Source: Symsagittifera roscoffensis (lineage: Eukaryota > Xenacoelomorpha > Acoela > Convolutidae). From it: DNA of 64,000 nt. Shown here piece by piece: positions 7,916 through 18,874 of the stretch. The notes under the pieces were generated by a model. It was not told the DNA's origin and made no database searches. It saw only the letters and a program-made list of their open reading frames with translations. The DNA lies in contig NW_026970869.1 of the NCBI RefSeq assembly GCF_963678635.1, positions 1-64,000 of the forward strand. Direction: 5' to 3'. The stretch's first letter is position 1. Every line of letters begins with the position of its first letter. A program made the translations under genes and the position numbers.

Positions 7916-10900
7916 TTACTTTTGAAATTCCACTTTCTTTAAAATTTTAGATTGGGGGATGAATATTTTATAGTTTTTACGTGGTTGATTTCGGAGTCTT
8001 GTTGTTTTTCTATTTTCTGATTTGTCGATTTGTTCTTGGGGTATTATTTGTTCGGTCATTTTTCTATTTTTTCTTTGTTTTGGGGATTCTTTATGGTTTT
8101 GTGTATTGTTTTTGGTGGCGATTGGTTTTGTGTTTTGATTTTCGGTGGGGTTATCATTTTGTTCTGTGTTTTTCAGATGTGGTTCATTTTGAATGATTTT
8201 TAATCCTGTGAAAGAATATAATTGAGTTAATTCGCGGAGTGCGTATTCTTTTGGGTAATAAGGTAATAGGTTGTTTCGATGTTGAACGATTTCTTTTTTG
8301 TTTGAGTCGGTAATTTTATATGTGACATCAGTGGGTTTTGCAATTATTTGGTATGGTCCTTTTCGAAGGGGTTGTAATTTTTTAGAAATTCCTTTTTGAG
8401 TATTAAAATTAGGTATTAAAACAAATGTTCCAATTTTTAATTCGGAGGCTGGTGTAAAACGTGAATTGATTTGTTCATTAATGTTTTGTCTTTGTAATAA
8501 CTTTTTTGTTATTTTTTGATAAATTTCATTGTGTTTTTTATCTCTATTTAGAATCCATTCGGTGTGTGTACCGGAGGCTAGTTTAAGAATTTGTGGGTGA
8601 TGAAAATGATCTTCATCGTGTGTATGTAAAGGTAGGTTATAACAAATTGAGTCTTTATTTGGTTGACAATAACCTTGTGCGTTTTTATGAGAATTTGCTG
8701 TAAACATTATTGGTTTGCGTGGCTTTTGGTTAAAAACCATTTCGTATGGTGACATTCCTAAAGTTGTCGTAATTTGTGAATTATATGCTAAGGGAAGTAA
8801 TTTTACATCTGCTGACCATTCGGTATATTTTGTATCATTTCCGTTGATGATACATCTAAGATATTCTTGTAATGAACGGTTCATACCTTCGACTAAGCCG
8901 TTTGTCCAAGGTGCATGAGATGTACGTGGTTTGTGTTTAATGTTATATAAATGACATAGTGTGATAATTTCATTATTTATGAATTCTGTACCGTTGTCTG
9001 TAACTAAAATTTCTGGTAGTCCAAATTTTGCTATCCAGTGTTCATAGAGTGTTGTGTAAGCGTAATAAGCGTTACAATGTGGTACTGGGTTAAGTGCTAC
9101 ATAATGTGTAAATGCGTCAACAATTACCATAATGTAGGAGTTTCCTTCGGATGAGGGTGAAATTGGTCCTTTAGTATCAAATGAGATACGATGGTTAAAG
9201 TACAAGCTTTGTCCTTTAAAATCTTGTTTTTGTGCTATTTGTTTTTGATTTGGGTAAGGTTTATTTAGTTGACATACTATACAATCATTGCATAGTACTT
9301 TTATCCAAATTGGTGCATTTGGGAAGTAAAAATTTTGTATAAAATTTGAATATGTTTTTTCTGATCCAGAGTGTCCTTTAATATTTTGTGTATGTGAAAT
9401 ATTAAAAGCTATAAGAATCATACTTAAAGGGAGACAGGGAACTGTAGATTCATTCAGGTTATACTCTAAAAGGTCTGTATTTTCGTTAATTGTTGTGTTG
9501 TTAAATTTACGAAAGTATCGGAGGAGTGTTTTGTTTCCTAGAATGGTTGAATCTGCCTTGACAGGTTTAGTTTTATATTTGTGCCATGATTTTAGTTGTC
9601 TAATTATCGGGTCAAGATTTTGATATTGTTTCAGTGTTGAAATTGTAATCGTTTCTGTTGGAGGGAGAAAAATGTTTTCAATTTCGAATTTAGATAAGGG
9701 TATTGTATGAAGTGGGTCGTGAAGGTCAAAAACTTGATTTATTGTGTATTTTGAATCATTTGTTTGTGGTCCTGATAAATTTATTTTATCAGTTAAATCT
9801 TCTTTTTCAATTAGTGGAAAATGGTCTTTTTTAGGCGGGTGTTGTTTTGTTCGTTTTTGTTGGGTGTTATTTTTTATCCATTGAGAATATGGGATTGGTT
9901 TGAAAGTTGATGTTCCAAGTAAATCAACTTCATAATGATTATTTTGACAATCTAAATAAAGTGGGAAATGTTGTAAACTATTTATTTGTGATTGTTCAAT
10001 ATCAGTTTTTACTGCATATTTGCATTCCAATCGGGGTGATGTTTCGTTTTCTGCAAGGTAGAATTTTATGTTTTTGGGTATTTCAACTGTTGTTTTTCGT
10101 GTAAGTAATTCAGGTGGTGTATTTCGACTTAAGGTGTCTGGTAATGCAAGATTTTTTCCTGCAGTCCAAACTATATGTAGGTTTGGAAATTTCATTAGAA
10201 TTAGTTGAAATCTGTAAACTCGCTGGTTTGGGTTAGATTTTTGTGTAAAGAGAAAGATGATTGGTTTATGGTCTGTGAATAGAACTGTTGGATGTTTTGA
10301 TCCAAGTATCAGAAATTCATATTCTGTCAGTGTATATATTATGGCTGTACATTCTCTCATTAGAGTTGAGAGTCGTAGCTCTGCTTGAGTGAATAATCGA
10401 GAATTTGCTGATATGAGGTTCATTTTATTTGTACCATTATGTGATTGTAATAGTGCTGCACCGATGCCAAAGTTCGAAGCATCGCACATTGCATAAAATG
10501 GTTGATTTGAATCTGGAATTGTGTTTGAAATTTGTTCAGTTAAAAGTTTCTTTATTTCTTCAAATCGTGTTTGATGTTCTGTGTTCCATTCAAAATTATT
10601 TTGTTGTCTAAGGATGTTATAAAATGGTCGTAGATATAATTGCATTTTATAAACATATTTACTTAAAAAGTTTAACATTCCAAGAAATTCTTGGATTTTC
10701 TTTTTATTTGTTGGTGGTTGAAGTTTTTGAATAGCGTCAATGCGTGATTTCAATGGAGTGATTGTTTTTCTTTCTATATTATGTCCTAAGAATTTAACTC
10801 TTGTCAAAAAGAAGTGTGATTTATCGGGGGCGGCCTTCAGATTTTCGTTCTGAAGTATTTGGTGATATTTTTCTAAAACATTGAACATCTCGTCTTTTGT

Positions 10901-13900
10901 TTGTGATTGCATAAAAACATCGTCTAAATAGGTGATTGCGTTTTTCTTGAGTATTAGTGGTCTAAAAATTTTGCTCATAAAAGCTGAAAATGCTGCTGGT
11001 CCTATGGATATTCCATAGAATAAGCGGTTGAATTCATATTGTTGGTTTCCGATAACAAATTGTGTTAAACGTCGTGATTGTTCATCTAGTGGCATTTGAT
11101 TGTATGCACTATTCATATCGGCGGTTGTAAAGTATTTGCCGTTTATTTTTGTTAAAATAACTTGTATTGGTTCAATGGGCCAATTACATTTTGATTCATC
11201 TATAAGTGAATTGAGGTATCTAGCATCGAGAACGATTTTTAATGATTCTCCTTTAGCTAGAATGATAACGGGGTTGATGAATGTGTTCCCTTTTGGTTGT
11301 TCTTCTTTATTAACTGGTGATATAATGTTGTATTGTTCTAAAATATCGAGTAATCTGTTCACTTTATCATGTAAGTGAATTGGTACTTTACTTGCTCTCT
11401 GTTTTTTGAAAACTGCGTCTGGTTTTAATGGGAGTTGTAGTGATGAGCTGATTTTGCCAACATCAAATTTAGATGTTGCATAGACTGATGAATATTTAAT
11501 TAGCTGTTTGGCTAACTTTTCGAATTCGTCTTGTGTTATTTGTGAATGTTGGAAATTAAACATTGTTAAAAATTTCTGTTGGTCCTCTGTGTAGTTACTT
11601 ATGTTGAATGTAGGTTTGAAATATGGAGTTTTTGTGAAATAATCCGTATTTCTGTTTTCGTTACTTATTATATTATTTATAGATAATTCTTCATTAAGAA
11701 TTGTAGATTGGCAAATATCTAGTAATTGGAGTATATTATTTACGCGATAGGCTTTTTCGTGTATTGGTGATATTGTAGCGTTGGTTTCGCAATAGCCTAA
11801 AAGTCCTAAAGGTAATGTTACTTGGTAAGGTGTATTGTTGTATACATGTAAGGAAATAATATCTGAATTCGAGTTTTTCAAATATTTTATTGATGAGATT
11901 GTGATTTTGAAAAATTTATGAATAGGTTTGAATTCAAAATCTGACATATAAAATTTTTGTTTGTTTTGTTTTTTATCATATTGGTGAACTTGTTTGATTG
12001 AAAAATTATAGATGTTTCCTGATAGTGGTTTCAAGTGTTTTCTTTGTTGGTTATATATTGGGTAAAATTTTGAAAAGAATGGTGGTTGTTTATTTAATCT
12101 TTGAAAAAATGTTAAGGATGTCTCTTTTGTTTTTGTATATTTATCTTTGATTAATATTTTACTATTTAGGATGTTAATTGTTGGTATATACTTCGAAATA
12201 AATGGTATTCCAATGATATTATATTTAATATCAGTGATATGGAATATTTGTTTAAATGGCTTATTTAAAATTTTGCTTTGCTCCATTGTTCTGGTGGGGA
12301 GGAGAAATAATTGGATTTTTCCGTAGTTTATCAATGTTGATCCTTGTGCCGTTGCTAACTTACTGGAGGTTTCAAGAGGTGTTAGCTTTGGGTGTAAAGT
12401 TTTTATTTCATTCCATGTGGGGATGTTTATTATGTTTGATTCTGCTCCTGAATCAATTAAAAAATCTATTTCAAGGTCTGGTGGTTGAAATTCTTTATTT
12501 CTTGGGCTTTCTAAGAGAAATGGTATTGTCCAAATTTTTTCTTTGGGTTGTTCTTTTTGTATATTTTGATAAATGTGGTTTGTATTCAAGCATTTTGTTT
12601 TGGTATTTTTATTGGTTTGATTTGTAGTGTTAATCTCATTTGTTTCTTGCGTCGTTGGTGTGGAATTTATGGGTGTAGTGTAATAATTTTGAAGAAATTC
12701 TGATTGATTTTCATATATGTGTGATGAAAAGGGTTGTTCATATATGACAGATTCATAGTCATTTTCGACTTTTATCATATTGATAGAAAGAGTGTTTTCA
12801 GTATCACTTTCTGAATCTGATGATGTACAGTTTATTTGATTGAGTTGTAACGTATCAGTTACTGTGTCATCAATACCTGGAGGGTCTGATGTTTTTTCTG
12901 GATTAGATTGTACTTGATTGATTTGTCTTTGATGTTTAGGTGTACTACTTCTGTGGCGATTATTAGAATTATTATAGTTATTATTATTCCGGTGTGGTGA
13001 TTGGGAATAATTTCTATAACGATTATTATAACTTGAGTGTCGATTTTGTGAATTATTTCGCGATCTGTTTTGGTAATTATTGTTTTGTCTGTTATAGTTC
13101 GATCTATTATATGAGTTATTCCTTGATTGATTGTTCGGGTAATTCTGGTTTCGGTTGTTTGAATAACTTCTATTTCGATTATAGGAGTAGTTTCTATTCC
13201 TATTGTATGATGAATTTCGTGATTGGTTGTTTGGATAGTAGTTATTTCTTGATTGGGAATTAGATCTGGAAACAAATCGTTGTGTATTTGAATTTGATCT
13301 GGAGTAGTTATTTCGACTATTTTGTCTATTGTAGTGATTTTGTGATGAATTATGCGTGTTTCTTCGTTCTGGTGATCTTCCTCTATAACTTGAGTTATAT
13401 GGTGATTGATTTCTTGTATAATTTGTATTGTTCGGGAGTGGTTTTCCTGAACTGTTGTTGCTGTAGACTGTTTTGTTCGGTAGATTTTGATCTTTTTTCA
13501 TGTATTGATAGAATGATTTATTTGGTTCTTTATATTTTTGAGGTTTATTTTGATTGTCTTGCTGTTTTTGTCTACATTCGGAAATACTATGTCCGTATCG
13601 TCGGCAATAATTACACCATTTTTTGAAAGATGGTTTGCCTTTAAAGTTTGGGTTCTTTTCGTAAATATTGAGTATTTCAGTGATTTTTTCAACGAGGTCT
13701 GTCTCTGATTCCTGTATATTATTAATATTAGTGGGAGTCGTTTCAATTCTGTTAACGTATTGTAATTTCAGATTTTCCGTTTCTTCTAGTTTCATCGTGA
13801 TTTCTGCTTGTTCTAATTTGTCTACTAGTTTTCGAAAATCTAAATCGGGTTCTCGAATTGAAGAAGGATGGGATGCTCTCTTTTTTATTGCTATTTTCCT

Positions 13901-16138
13901 TAATTGTGGTGTTAAGGTCATCATTAAGATTTCTGTCATCTTTGTGTTTTTATAGTCGTGTGTATTTAATGAATATGCTTTTCGAACTAGTGTTTCGATT
14001 CGTACTGCTATTTGCTTGATGGTTTCGTTTGGTAATCTGCGAATTTCATTACATAAAACTCTTTGTTGTTGTTTGTTTCTTTCGGAGTCAAACATTTTTG
14101 AAAATTCCTGTGTAAACCTTTTCCAGTTTGATTTTATTTCTAGAGGTAGTACTGAAAACCATTTTTGGGCTGCGCCATCTAAGGTTGTTTGTATTAACGC
14201 TGTGCGTCGATGTATCCAATTTTGATGTAGTGGCGTATTAATTGGTTCAGGTCCAATATTTAAAATCAGGTTTGCTGTTACTGCATTTAAATAATCTTCT
14301 ACAGAGTATTCAGGGTCTGTTCCTGTGAAAACCATTAAAGGTTTGTTTGATGTTATTGATGATCCACCCATAAGGTATGGATTCATTGTCATTTGTAATG
14401 ATTCTGCTGCATTTGGCATTTGAGAAAAATTTGAAAGTTGGTTTCTTGTTATTTCATGTTGTTGGAGATAATATGGGAGTGGTATTTCATTTTGCATTTG
14501 TGATGCTTGATACGAGTGTGCAATCATTGGATTTTGTTGTTGAATTGGTTGAAAAGATTGTGTATTAATTAGATTTTGTTGTTGAATTGGTTGTTGATGT
14601 TGTGCATCTATTGGTTGTGGAGAAAAATTTCTATGATTTGTACGTGTTCTCTGTATTCCTTGTCTACGATATTCTTGAGTATTTGGTGCAAATATATCTG
14701 GTTGTAAGAAATCATCATCTGAGGATAAATAATCCATTTGATAAGATGTCTGTTTTTTATTTTTATTTTGTTGAAAAAATGGGTAATTTTCACTGTGATC
14801 CTGTGGAGGATTTGTTTGGAAATTTATTGAATTAGGTTGGGTCATTGGGTTATCCCAATTTCGAGATCTTGTATATTGGTTAAAATTTCTTTGTGGTTGA
14901 TTATATGTTTTTGATGGATGTGTATAATTATAATTATGGTCTGTAAAGTTGTTTCTAGTGAATGTTTTGCGTGTTTTTGATGGTATTGTCATGGGTCTGT
15001 ATGTTTGGTAATCTATATGTGAATATTTAGGGGCAACCGAAGGTTTAACGGTTGATTGTAAGGTTACCTGTGTTTGTGAAGGATTTGTATTTCTTGGTGT
15101 TGTTAAATTTGGGCGTATTGGTGAAATACTTTGTTGTGTAGTTGTTGTGTGTACAATTTCTTCATTTATGAAGTGTGATGGTGTCTGGATATCTTGTTGA
15201 GTAAGATTCCTAGTTCCATTGAGGTTTTCATTGTGTATAACTGTAGAGTTTAAACTATTATTTTGTGTATCGGGCAAAAATGTATTATAGTTTAATGGTG
15301 TTGCATCAATGGTTAATGGTATTACTTTTACATAATCTCTTATGTAAGATATCGTACTTATTGCTTGACTTGAGATTGATTGTGGGAAGCTTATAAATGC
15401 GGGATGAGACCATTCGGGGTCCCAAACATAATCTGATTGTTCTGTGATAGCGGTATCATCGTTCGAGTTTTGGGGTCTAAAATTTTTTCTTGCTTGTGCA
15501 ATTAAATCAATATTGTGTGTGAAATAATCTATTATGAACCATGCCAAAATTTTTTGTAGATCGTGTTTTGTATGTTGTGAAACGTCGTCTTTCGTGAAAT
15601 TTTCTTTAATGATGTTTAAATAACTAGAGAGTAGTGTGATTTCATGTCGTACTTTCAAATGTTTAGATGTTTCTGTCGGTGAGACATTTGTTATTGGGAT
15701 TTCGTTTTCTAATATCGAAATATAACTATATATTATTGCGAAAACTTCATTGGTGAATATGGAGTTTGCTCTTTGTGAGTTATGATATTGGATGCTTTTT
15801 ATATATTCTGAAAAAACTTTTGAAAATTCTAAATCAAGATCGTCTGTTTGGATTGTATATTTTCTATTATTATGGTTTGGTGAGGTGAATTCTATGGAGT
15901 AGATTCCATACTGTTGTGTTATGTTGCATATATCTTTTAAGTAGTGGTCTATGATTTGTCTTTTGATTTTTACATCTGGGAACTCTGTTTTACATGGACT
16001 GATTCCGGGTTCAAATAAATTTAATAGTAAATTTTTGCAAAATATATGCTGTCCTCTATCAGTGGTTGCATCTACTATAAAAGGAAAGATTTCATCATCA
16101 TCTGGACTTTCTTCACCTGGGGTGTGCGTTGAGCTCAT
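7916..16138 (-). CDS. gag-pol: Gag-Pol polyprotein of element 1, single 2740-aa ORF
   Basis: One unbroken frame. Gag occupies roughly the first 1100 residues: an N-terminal region, a Gln-rich middle, a CCHC zinc knuckle at about 841-855 (C-x2-C-x4-H-x4-C) and a long Asn/Tyr/Arg/Ser-rich tail. Pol follows with a retropepsin DSG at about 1229, reverse transcriptase YLDD at about 1736, RNase H starting near 1880 (CDASNFGIGAAL), and an integrase zinc finger at about 2251-2289. The integrase catalytic Asp, Asp and Glu are near 2321, 2381 and 2417 with D-x35-E spacing, and a GPY motif is near 2588. No frameshift separates gag from pol. The product would be cleaved by its own protease into particle and replication enzymes. 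The annotated ATG may not be the true start: the frame is open for another 88 codons upstream to a TAA, beyond which the same frame has an ATG at 16580. Confidence 0.95.
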   Translation of the reverse strand: MSSTHTPGEESPDDDEIFPFIVDATTDRGQHIFCKNLLLNLFEPGISPCKTEFPDVKIKRQIIDHYLKDICNITQQYGIYSIEFTSPNHNNRKYTIQTDDLDLEFSKVFSEYIKSIQYHNSQRANSIFTNEVFAIIYSYISILENEIPITNVSPTETSKHLKVRHEITLLSSYLNIIKENFTKDDVSQHTKHDLQKILAWFIIDYFTHNIDLIAQARKNFRPQNSNDDTAITEQSDYVWDPEWSHPAFISFPQSISSQAISTISYIRDYVKVIPLTIDATPLNYNTFLPDTQNNSLNSTVIHNENLNGTRNLTQQDIQTPSHFINEEIVHTTTTQQSISPIRPNLTTPRNTNPSQTQVTLQSTVKPSVAPKYSHIDYQTYRPMTIPSKTRKTFTRNNFTDHNYNYTHPSKTYNQPQRNFNQYTRSRNWDNPMTQPNSINFQTNPPQDHSENYPFFQQNKNKKQTSYQMDYLSSDDDFLQPDIFAPNTQEYRRQGIQRTRTNHRNFSPQPIDAQHQQPIQQQNLINTQSFQPIQQQNPMIAHSYQASQMQNEIPLPYYLQQHEITRNQLSNFSQMPNAAESLQMTMNPYLMGGSSITSNKPLMVFTGTDPEYSVEDYLNAVTANLILNIGPEPINTPLHQNWIHRRTALIQTTLDGAAQKWFSVLPLEIKSNWKRFTQEFSKMFDSERNKQQQRVLCNEIRRLPNETIKQIAVRIETLVRKAYSLNTHDYKNTKMTEILMMTLTPQLRKIAIKKRASHPSSIREPDLDFRKLVDKLEQAEITMKLEETENLKLQYVNRIETTPTNINNIQESETDLVEKITEILNIYEKNPNFKGKPSFKKWCNYCRRYGHSISECRQKQQDNQNKPQKYKEPNKSFYQYMKKDQNLPNKTVYSNNSSGKPLPNNTNYTRNQSPYNSSYRGRSPERRNTHNSSQNHYNRQNSRNNYSRSNSNTQRFVSRSNSQSRNNYYPNNQSRNSSYNRNRNYSYNRNRSYSNNRNQNYPNNQSRNNSYNRSNYNRQNNNYQNRSRNNSQNRHSSYNNRYRNYSQSPHRNNNNYNNSNNRHRSSTPKHQRQINQVQSNPEKTSDPPGIDDTVTDTLQLNQINCTSSDSESDTENTLSINMIKVENDYESVIYEQPFSSHIYENQSEFLQNYYTTPINSTPTTQETNEINTTNQTNKNTKTKCLNTNHIYQNIQKEQPKEKIWTIPFLLESPRNKEFQPPDLEIDFLIDSGAESNIINIPTWNEIKTLHPKLTPLETSSKLATAQGSTLINYGKIQLFLLPTRTMEQSKILNKPFKQIFHITDIKYNIIGIPFISKYIPTINILNSKILIKDKYTKTKETSLTFFQRLNKQPPFFSKFYPIYNQQRKHLKPLSGNIYNFSIKQVHQYDKKQNKQKFYMSDFEFKPIHKFFKITISSIKYLKNSNSDIISLHVYNNTPYQVTLPLGLLGYCETNATISPIHEKAYRVNNILQLLDICQSTILNEELSINNIISNENRNTDYFTKTPYFKPTFNISNYTEDQQKFLTMFNFQHSQITQDEFEKLAKQLIKYSSVYATSKFDVGKISSSLQLPLKPDAVFKKQRASKVPIHLHDKVNRLLDILEQYNIISPVNKEEQPKGNTFINPVIILAKGESLKIVLDARYLNSLIDESKCNWPIEPIQVILTKINGKYFTTADMNSAYNQMPLDEQSRRLTQFVIGNQQYEFNRLFYGISIGPAAFSAFMSKIFRPLILKKNAITYLDDVFMQSQTKDEMFNVLEKYHQILQNENLKAAPDKSHFFLTRVKFLGHNIERKTITPLKSRIDAIQKLQPPTNKKKIQEFLGMLNFLSKYVYKMQLYLRPFYNILRQQNNFEWNTEHQTRFEEIKKLLTEQISNTIPDSNQPFYAMCDASNFGIGAALLQSHNGTNKMNLISANSRLFTQAELRLSTLMRECTAIIYTLTEYEFLILGSKHPTVLFTDHKPIIFLFTQKSNPNQRVYRFQLILMKFPNLHIVWTAGKNLALPDTLSRNTPPELLTRKTTVEIPKNIKFYLAENETSPRLECKYAVKTDIEQSQINSLQHFPLYLDCQNNHYEVDLLGTSTFKPIPYSQWIKNNTQQKRTKQHPPKKDHFPLIEKEDLTDKINLSGPQTNDSKYTINQVFDLHDPLHTIPLSKFEIENIFLPPTETITISTLKQYQNLDPIIRQLKSWHKYKTKPVKADSTILGNKTLLRYFRKFNNTTINENTDLLEYNLNESTVPCLPLSMILIAFNISHTQNIKGHSGSEKTYSNFIQNFYFPNAPIWIKVLCNDCIVCQLNKPYPNQKQIAQKQDFKGQSLYFNHRISFDTKGPISPSSEGNSYIMVIVDAFTHYVALNPVPHCNAYYAYTTLYEHWIAKFGLPEILVTDNGTEFINNEIITLCHLYNIKHKPRTSHAPWTNGLVEGMNRSLQEYLRCIINGNDTKYTEWSADVKLLPLAYNSQITTTLGMSPYEMVFNQKPRKPIMFTANSHKNAQGYCQPNKDSICYNLPLHTHDEDHFHHPQILKLASGTHTEWILNRDKKHNEIYQKITKKLLQRQNINEQINSRFTPASELKIGTFVLIPNFNTQKGISKKLQPLRKGPYQIIAKPTDVTYKITDSNKKEIVQHRNNLLPYYPKEYALRELTQLYSFTGLKIIQNEPHLKNTEQNDNPTENQNTKPIATKNNTQNHKESPKQRKNRKMTEQIIPQEQIDKSENRKTTRLRNQPRKNYKIFIPQSKILKKVEFQK

Positions 16139-16403
16139 TTTTTCGTTCGATGACTGTTAATATGTAATTATTAATGTGTCGAATTGGTTGATTCCAATTG
16201 TATAAATGTACTGGTTTGTGTTTATACTGCTTTTTTATTCTTCTTTTTCCTCTTTTTGATGAATTTGAAGTTGTTTCTGAGTCAAAAAAATATAATTGAT
16301 CGTGAAGTGGGCAATTTTTATCTATTGATTCTTTTAGTTTGTAAAGTTCGTCTAAACTGTTGGTTTCTGATTCTGAAAATGCGTTTCGATTTTTTGAAAA
16401 TCT

Positions 16404-16580
16404 TTATCGTGTTATTTGTCTTTGTTTCGTTATTATTTTTCTTTTTAGTGTTTGTCGTTTTGTTCGAATGTATCCAACTGTTTGTGTATGAGGTGTGATT
16501 ATAAGGTCGTATTTTTTGTTATCTATTTCACAATTGTGTAAAACGATTGTTTGTTTATTTCCTAGGTTTTTAAATGACAT
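16404..16580 (-). CDS. 58-codon N-terminal Gag segment, separated from Gag-Pol by one TAA
   Basis: It starts at ATG 16580 and stops at TAA 16406-16404. The same frame then continues open for 88 codons into the Gag-Pol ATG. Element 2 has a homologous ORF (34679-34987). Both copies share GNKQTI, LHNC, YDL and the ITPH region, and in element 2 a sense codon sits where element 1 has TAA. The family state is therefore probably one continuous Gag, and element 1 carries either a nonsense mutation or a readthrough stop. The duplicate copy at 17764-17940 has the same TAA, so the change predates the duplication. Confidence 0.7.
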   Translation of the reverse strand: MSFKNLGNKQTIVLHNCEIDNKKYDLIITPHTQTVGYIRTKRQTLKRKIITKQRQITR

Positions 16581-16796
16581 AAGGTTTAGGATGACGGATG
16601 CAAAAGGTTGTTAAATGGTTTCTATTTTCTTAAACTGTTAGTTCTTACGATTTTTTGGTTAGCCTAACCTGGGTCTATTTGTTCAGGGTTGGAGAGAAAA
16701 GTATATCGATTCCGAAGAATGATTTTTTACTTTCTCGTGGCTAGTATAAGTTAAGGTGTTAACTTACTTAATCTTACTTAGGGGTAGTGATTGTGT

Positions 16797-17498
16797 TCAA
16801 GGGTTGGAGAATAGTAAATCGTTCGAGTTTTGGGGTCTAAATTTTTTTCTTGCTTGTGCAATTAAATCAATATTGTGTGTGAAATAATCTATTATGAACC
16901 ATGCCAAAATTTTTTGTAGATCGTGTTTTGTATGTTGTGAAACGTCGTCTTTCGTGAAATTTTCTTTAATGATGTTTAAATAACTAGAGAGTAGTGTGAT
17001 TTCATGTCGTACTTTCAAATGTTTAGATGTTTCTGTCGGTGAGACATTTGTTATTGGGATTTCGTTTTCTAATATCGAAATATAACTATATATTATTGCG
17101 AAAACTTCATTGGTGAATATGGAGTTTGCTCTTTGTGAGTTATGATATTGGATGCTTTTTATATATTCTGAAAAAACTTTTGAAAATTCTAAATCAAGAT
17201 CGTCTGTTTGGATTGTATATTTTCTATTATTATGGTTTGGTGAGGTGAATTCTATGGAGTAGATTCCATACTGTTGTGTTATGTTGCATATATCTTTTAA
17301 GTAGTGGTCTATGATTTGTCTTTTGATTTTTACATCTGGGAACTCTGTTTTACATGGACTGATTCCGGGTTCAAATAAATTTAATAGTAAATTTTTGCAA
17401 AATATATGCTGTCCTCTATCAGTGGTTGCATCTACTATAAAAGGAAAGATTTCATCATCATCTGGACTTTCTTCACCTGGGGTGTGCGTTGAGCTCAT
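16797..17498 (-). pseudogene. Truncated duplicate of Gag N-terminus (233 aa)
   Basis: This is the upstream copy made by the tandem duplication. It is identical to the start of Gag for about 226 codons apart from one Asn/Lys change, then runs into leader-derived sequence and stops (...DLLFSNP). It lies 5' of the intact Gag-Pol in the transcript, so a scanning ribosome would meet it first. It also has the upstream extension (ATG 17940, TAA 17766-17764). Confidence 0.85.
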
Positions 17499-18180
17499 TT
17501 TTTCGTTCGATGACTGTTAATATGTAATTATTAATGTGTCGAATTGGTTGATTCCAATTGTATAAATGTACTGGTTTGTGTTTATACTGCTTTTTTATTC
17601 TTCTTTTTCCTCTTTTTGATGAATTTGAAGTTGTTTCTGAGTCAGAAAAATATAATTGATCGTGAAGTGGGCAATTTTTATCTATTGATTCTTTTAGTTT
17701 GTAAAGTTCGTCTAAACTGTTGGTTTCTGATTCTGAAAATGCGTTTCGATTTTTTGAAAATCTTTATCGTGTTATTTGTCTTTGTTTCGTTATTATTTTT
17801 CTTTTTAGTGTTTGTCGTTTTGTTCGAATGTATCCAACTGTTTGTGTATGAGGTGTGATTATAAGGTCGTATTTTTTGTTATCTATTTCACAATTGTGTA
17901 AAACGATTGTTTGTTTATTTCCTAGGTTTTTAAATGACATAAGGTTTAGGATGACGGATGCAAAAGGTTGTTAAATGGTTTCTATTTTCTTAAACTGTTA
18001 GTTCTTACGATTTTTTGGTTAGCCTAACCTGGGTCTATTTGTTCAGGGTTGGAGAGAAAAGTATATCGATTCCGAAGAATGATTTTTTACTTTCTCGTGG
18101 CTAGTATAAGTTAAGGTGTTAACTTACTTAATCTTACTTAGGGGTAGTGATTGTGTTCAAGGGTTGGAGAATAGTAAATC

Positions 18181-18874
18181 GATCCACAGGGTTCAGGTAT
18201 AATTAGAACGCGAGTAGTTCGTTAGATACTATTTTAAACTTACTAAGTCTAAGATTTATCCTGGGTCTGGTAAGAGGGGGGGGTCAAGTGAAGGATGAAT
18301 AACCGAAGTTCTTCACTGTTTATCCTAATTTGAATGATTAGTTTTGTTTAAAAATTTCTATTATTCTTAGGTCTTTAGAAAGGGTTGGGTAGTGAATCGA
18401 CGTTTGAGGTCGTTAGACACTAATTAAGTGGGTGGGGGAGAACAAAGTTGTTCTGTTTGATCCAAGGATAAGCCTTGATGATCAAATTTGAAATTTAATT
18501 AAGTAGAAAATGATTTAAGATCCAAGGATAAGCCTTGATGATCTGGTTTTAAAATTAAGTGAATTTAAGTTTTAATAAAATTTTAAATGTGTGTAAAGGA
18601 AAGATTTAGTGTTTTGATGATATTAGTGGGTTTATGATTGCTGTTATGTTTTAGGTGATGGAGCTGGAACAACAGGATGATTTATGATTACTAACCATTT
18701 ATTGTCATGCTACTAATTTTTATTTTTTATTTTTCAATAAATATTTTTCAAACATGTTTTGTATATTACTGCAGAGTTTTAGGAAAACGATCTTAGATCT
18801 TTTTATCAATCGTTATTGTATATTAATAATTTTGTTTAGCGCCTGAAATGATTTTGAAGATTAACTTCAAGGTT
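18181..18874 (-). other. 5' leader of element 1 between the 77-aa ORF and the duplicated block
   Basis: AT-rich, without a long ORF, and aligned over most of its length with 35.2-36.05 kb of element 2. Apart from the stem-loop repeats I see no named element. Confidence 0.5.
18461..18545 (-). repeat. Two stem-loop repeats in the 5' leader of element 1
   Basis: Two copies of GATCCAAGGATAAGCCTTG about 60 bases apart. Each can fold as CAAGG...CCTTG with GATC ends. Element 2 has four or five copies at the same place (35500-35740). The position between the primer-binding site and gag is where packaging or dimerisation elements lie in retroelements. Confidence 0.7.

Larger units (their letters stand above)
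15461..18180 (-). repeat. 1360-bp tandem duplication of the gag start and leader
   Basis: Positions 15461-16820 are repeated at 16821-18180. I see only a couple of differences, for example 16286 versus 17646 and a single A/T change near 15481/16841. The junction shows short homology (ATC). The duplicated block holds the first ~226 codons of Gag, its upstream in-frame extension and part of the leader. The near identity implies a recent event, or an assembly join between alternative copies. Confidence 0.93.

Noticed and set aside
7981..8196. Plus-strand hydrophobic ORFs opposite Gag-Pol (also 12256-12627, 13282-13626, 16184-16498)
   Set aside because: They are antisense shadows of Lys/Asn-rich coding sequence, which reads as Phe/Leu/Val-rich on the other strand.
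12859..13275. 138-aa minus-strand ORF rich in Ile/Thr
   Set aside because: It is a shadow frame of the Asn/Tyr/Ser-rich tail of Gag, where repetitive codons keep other frames open.
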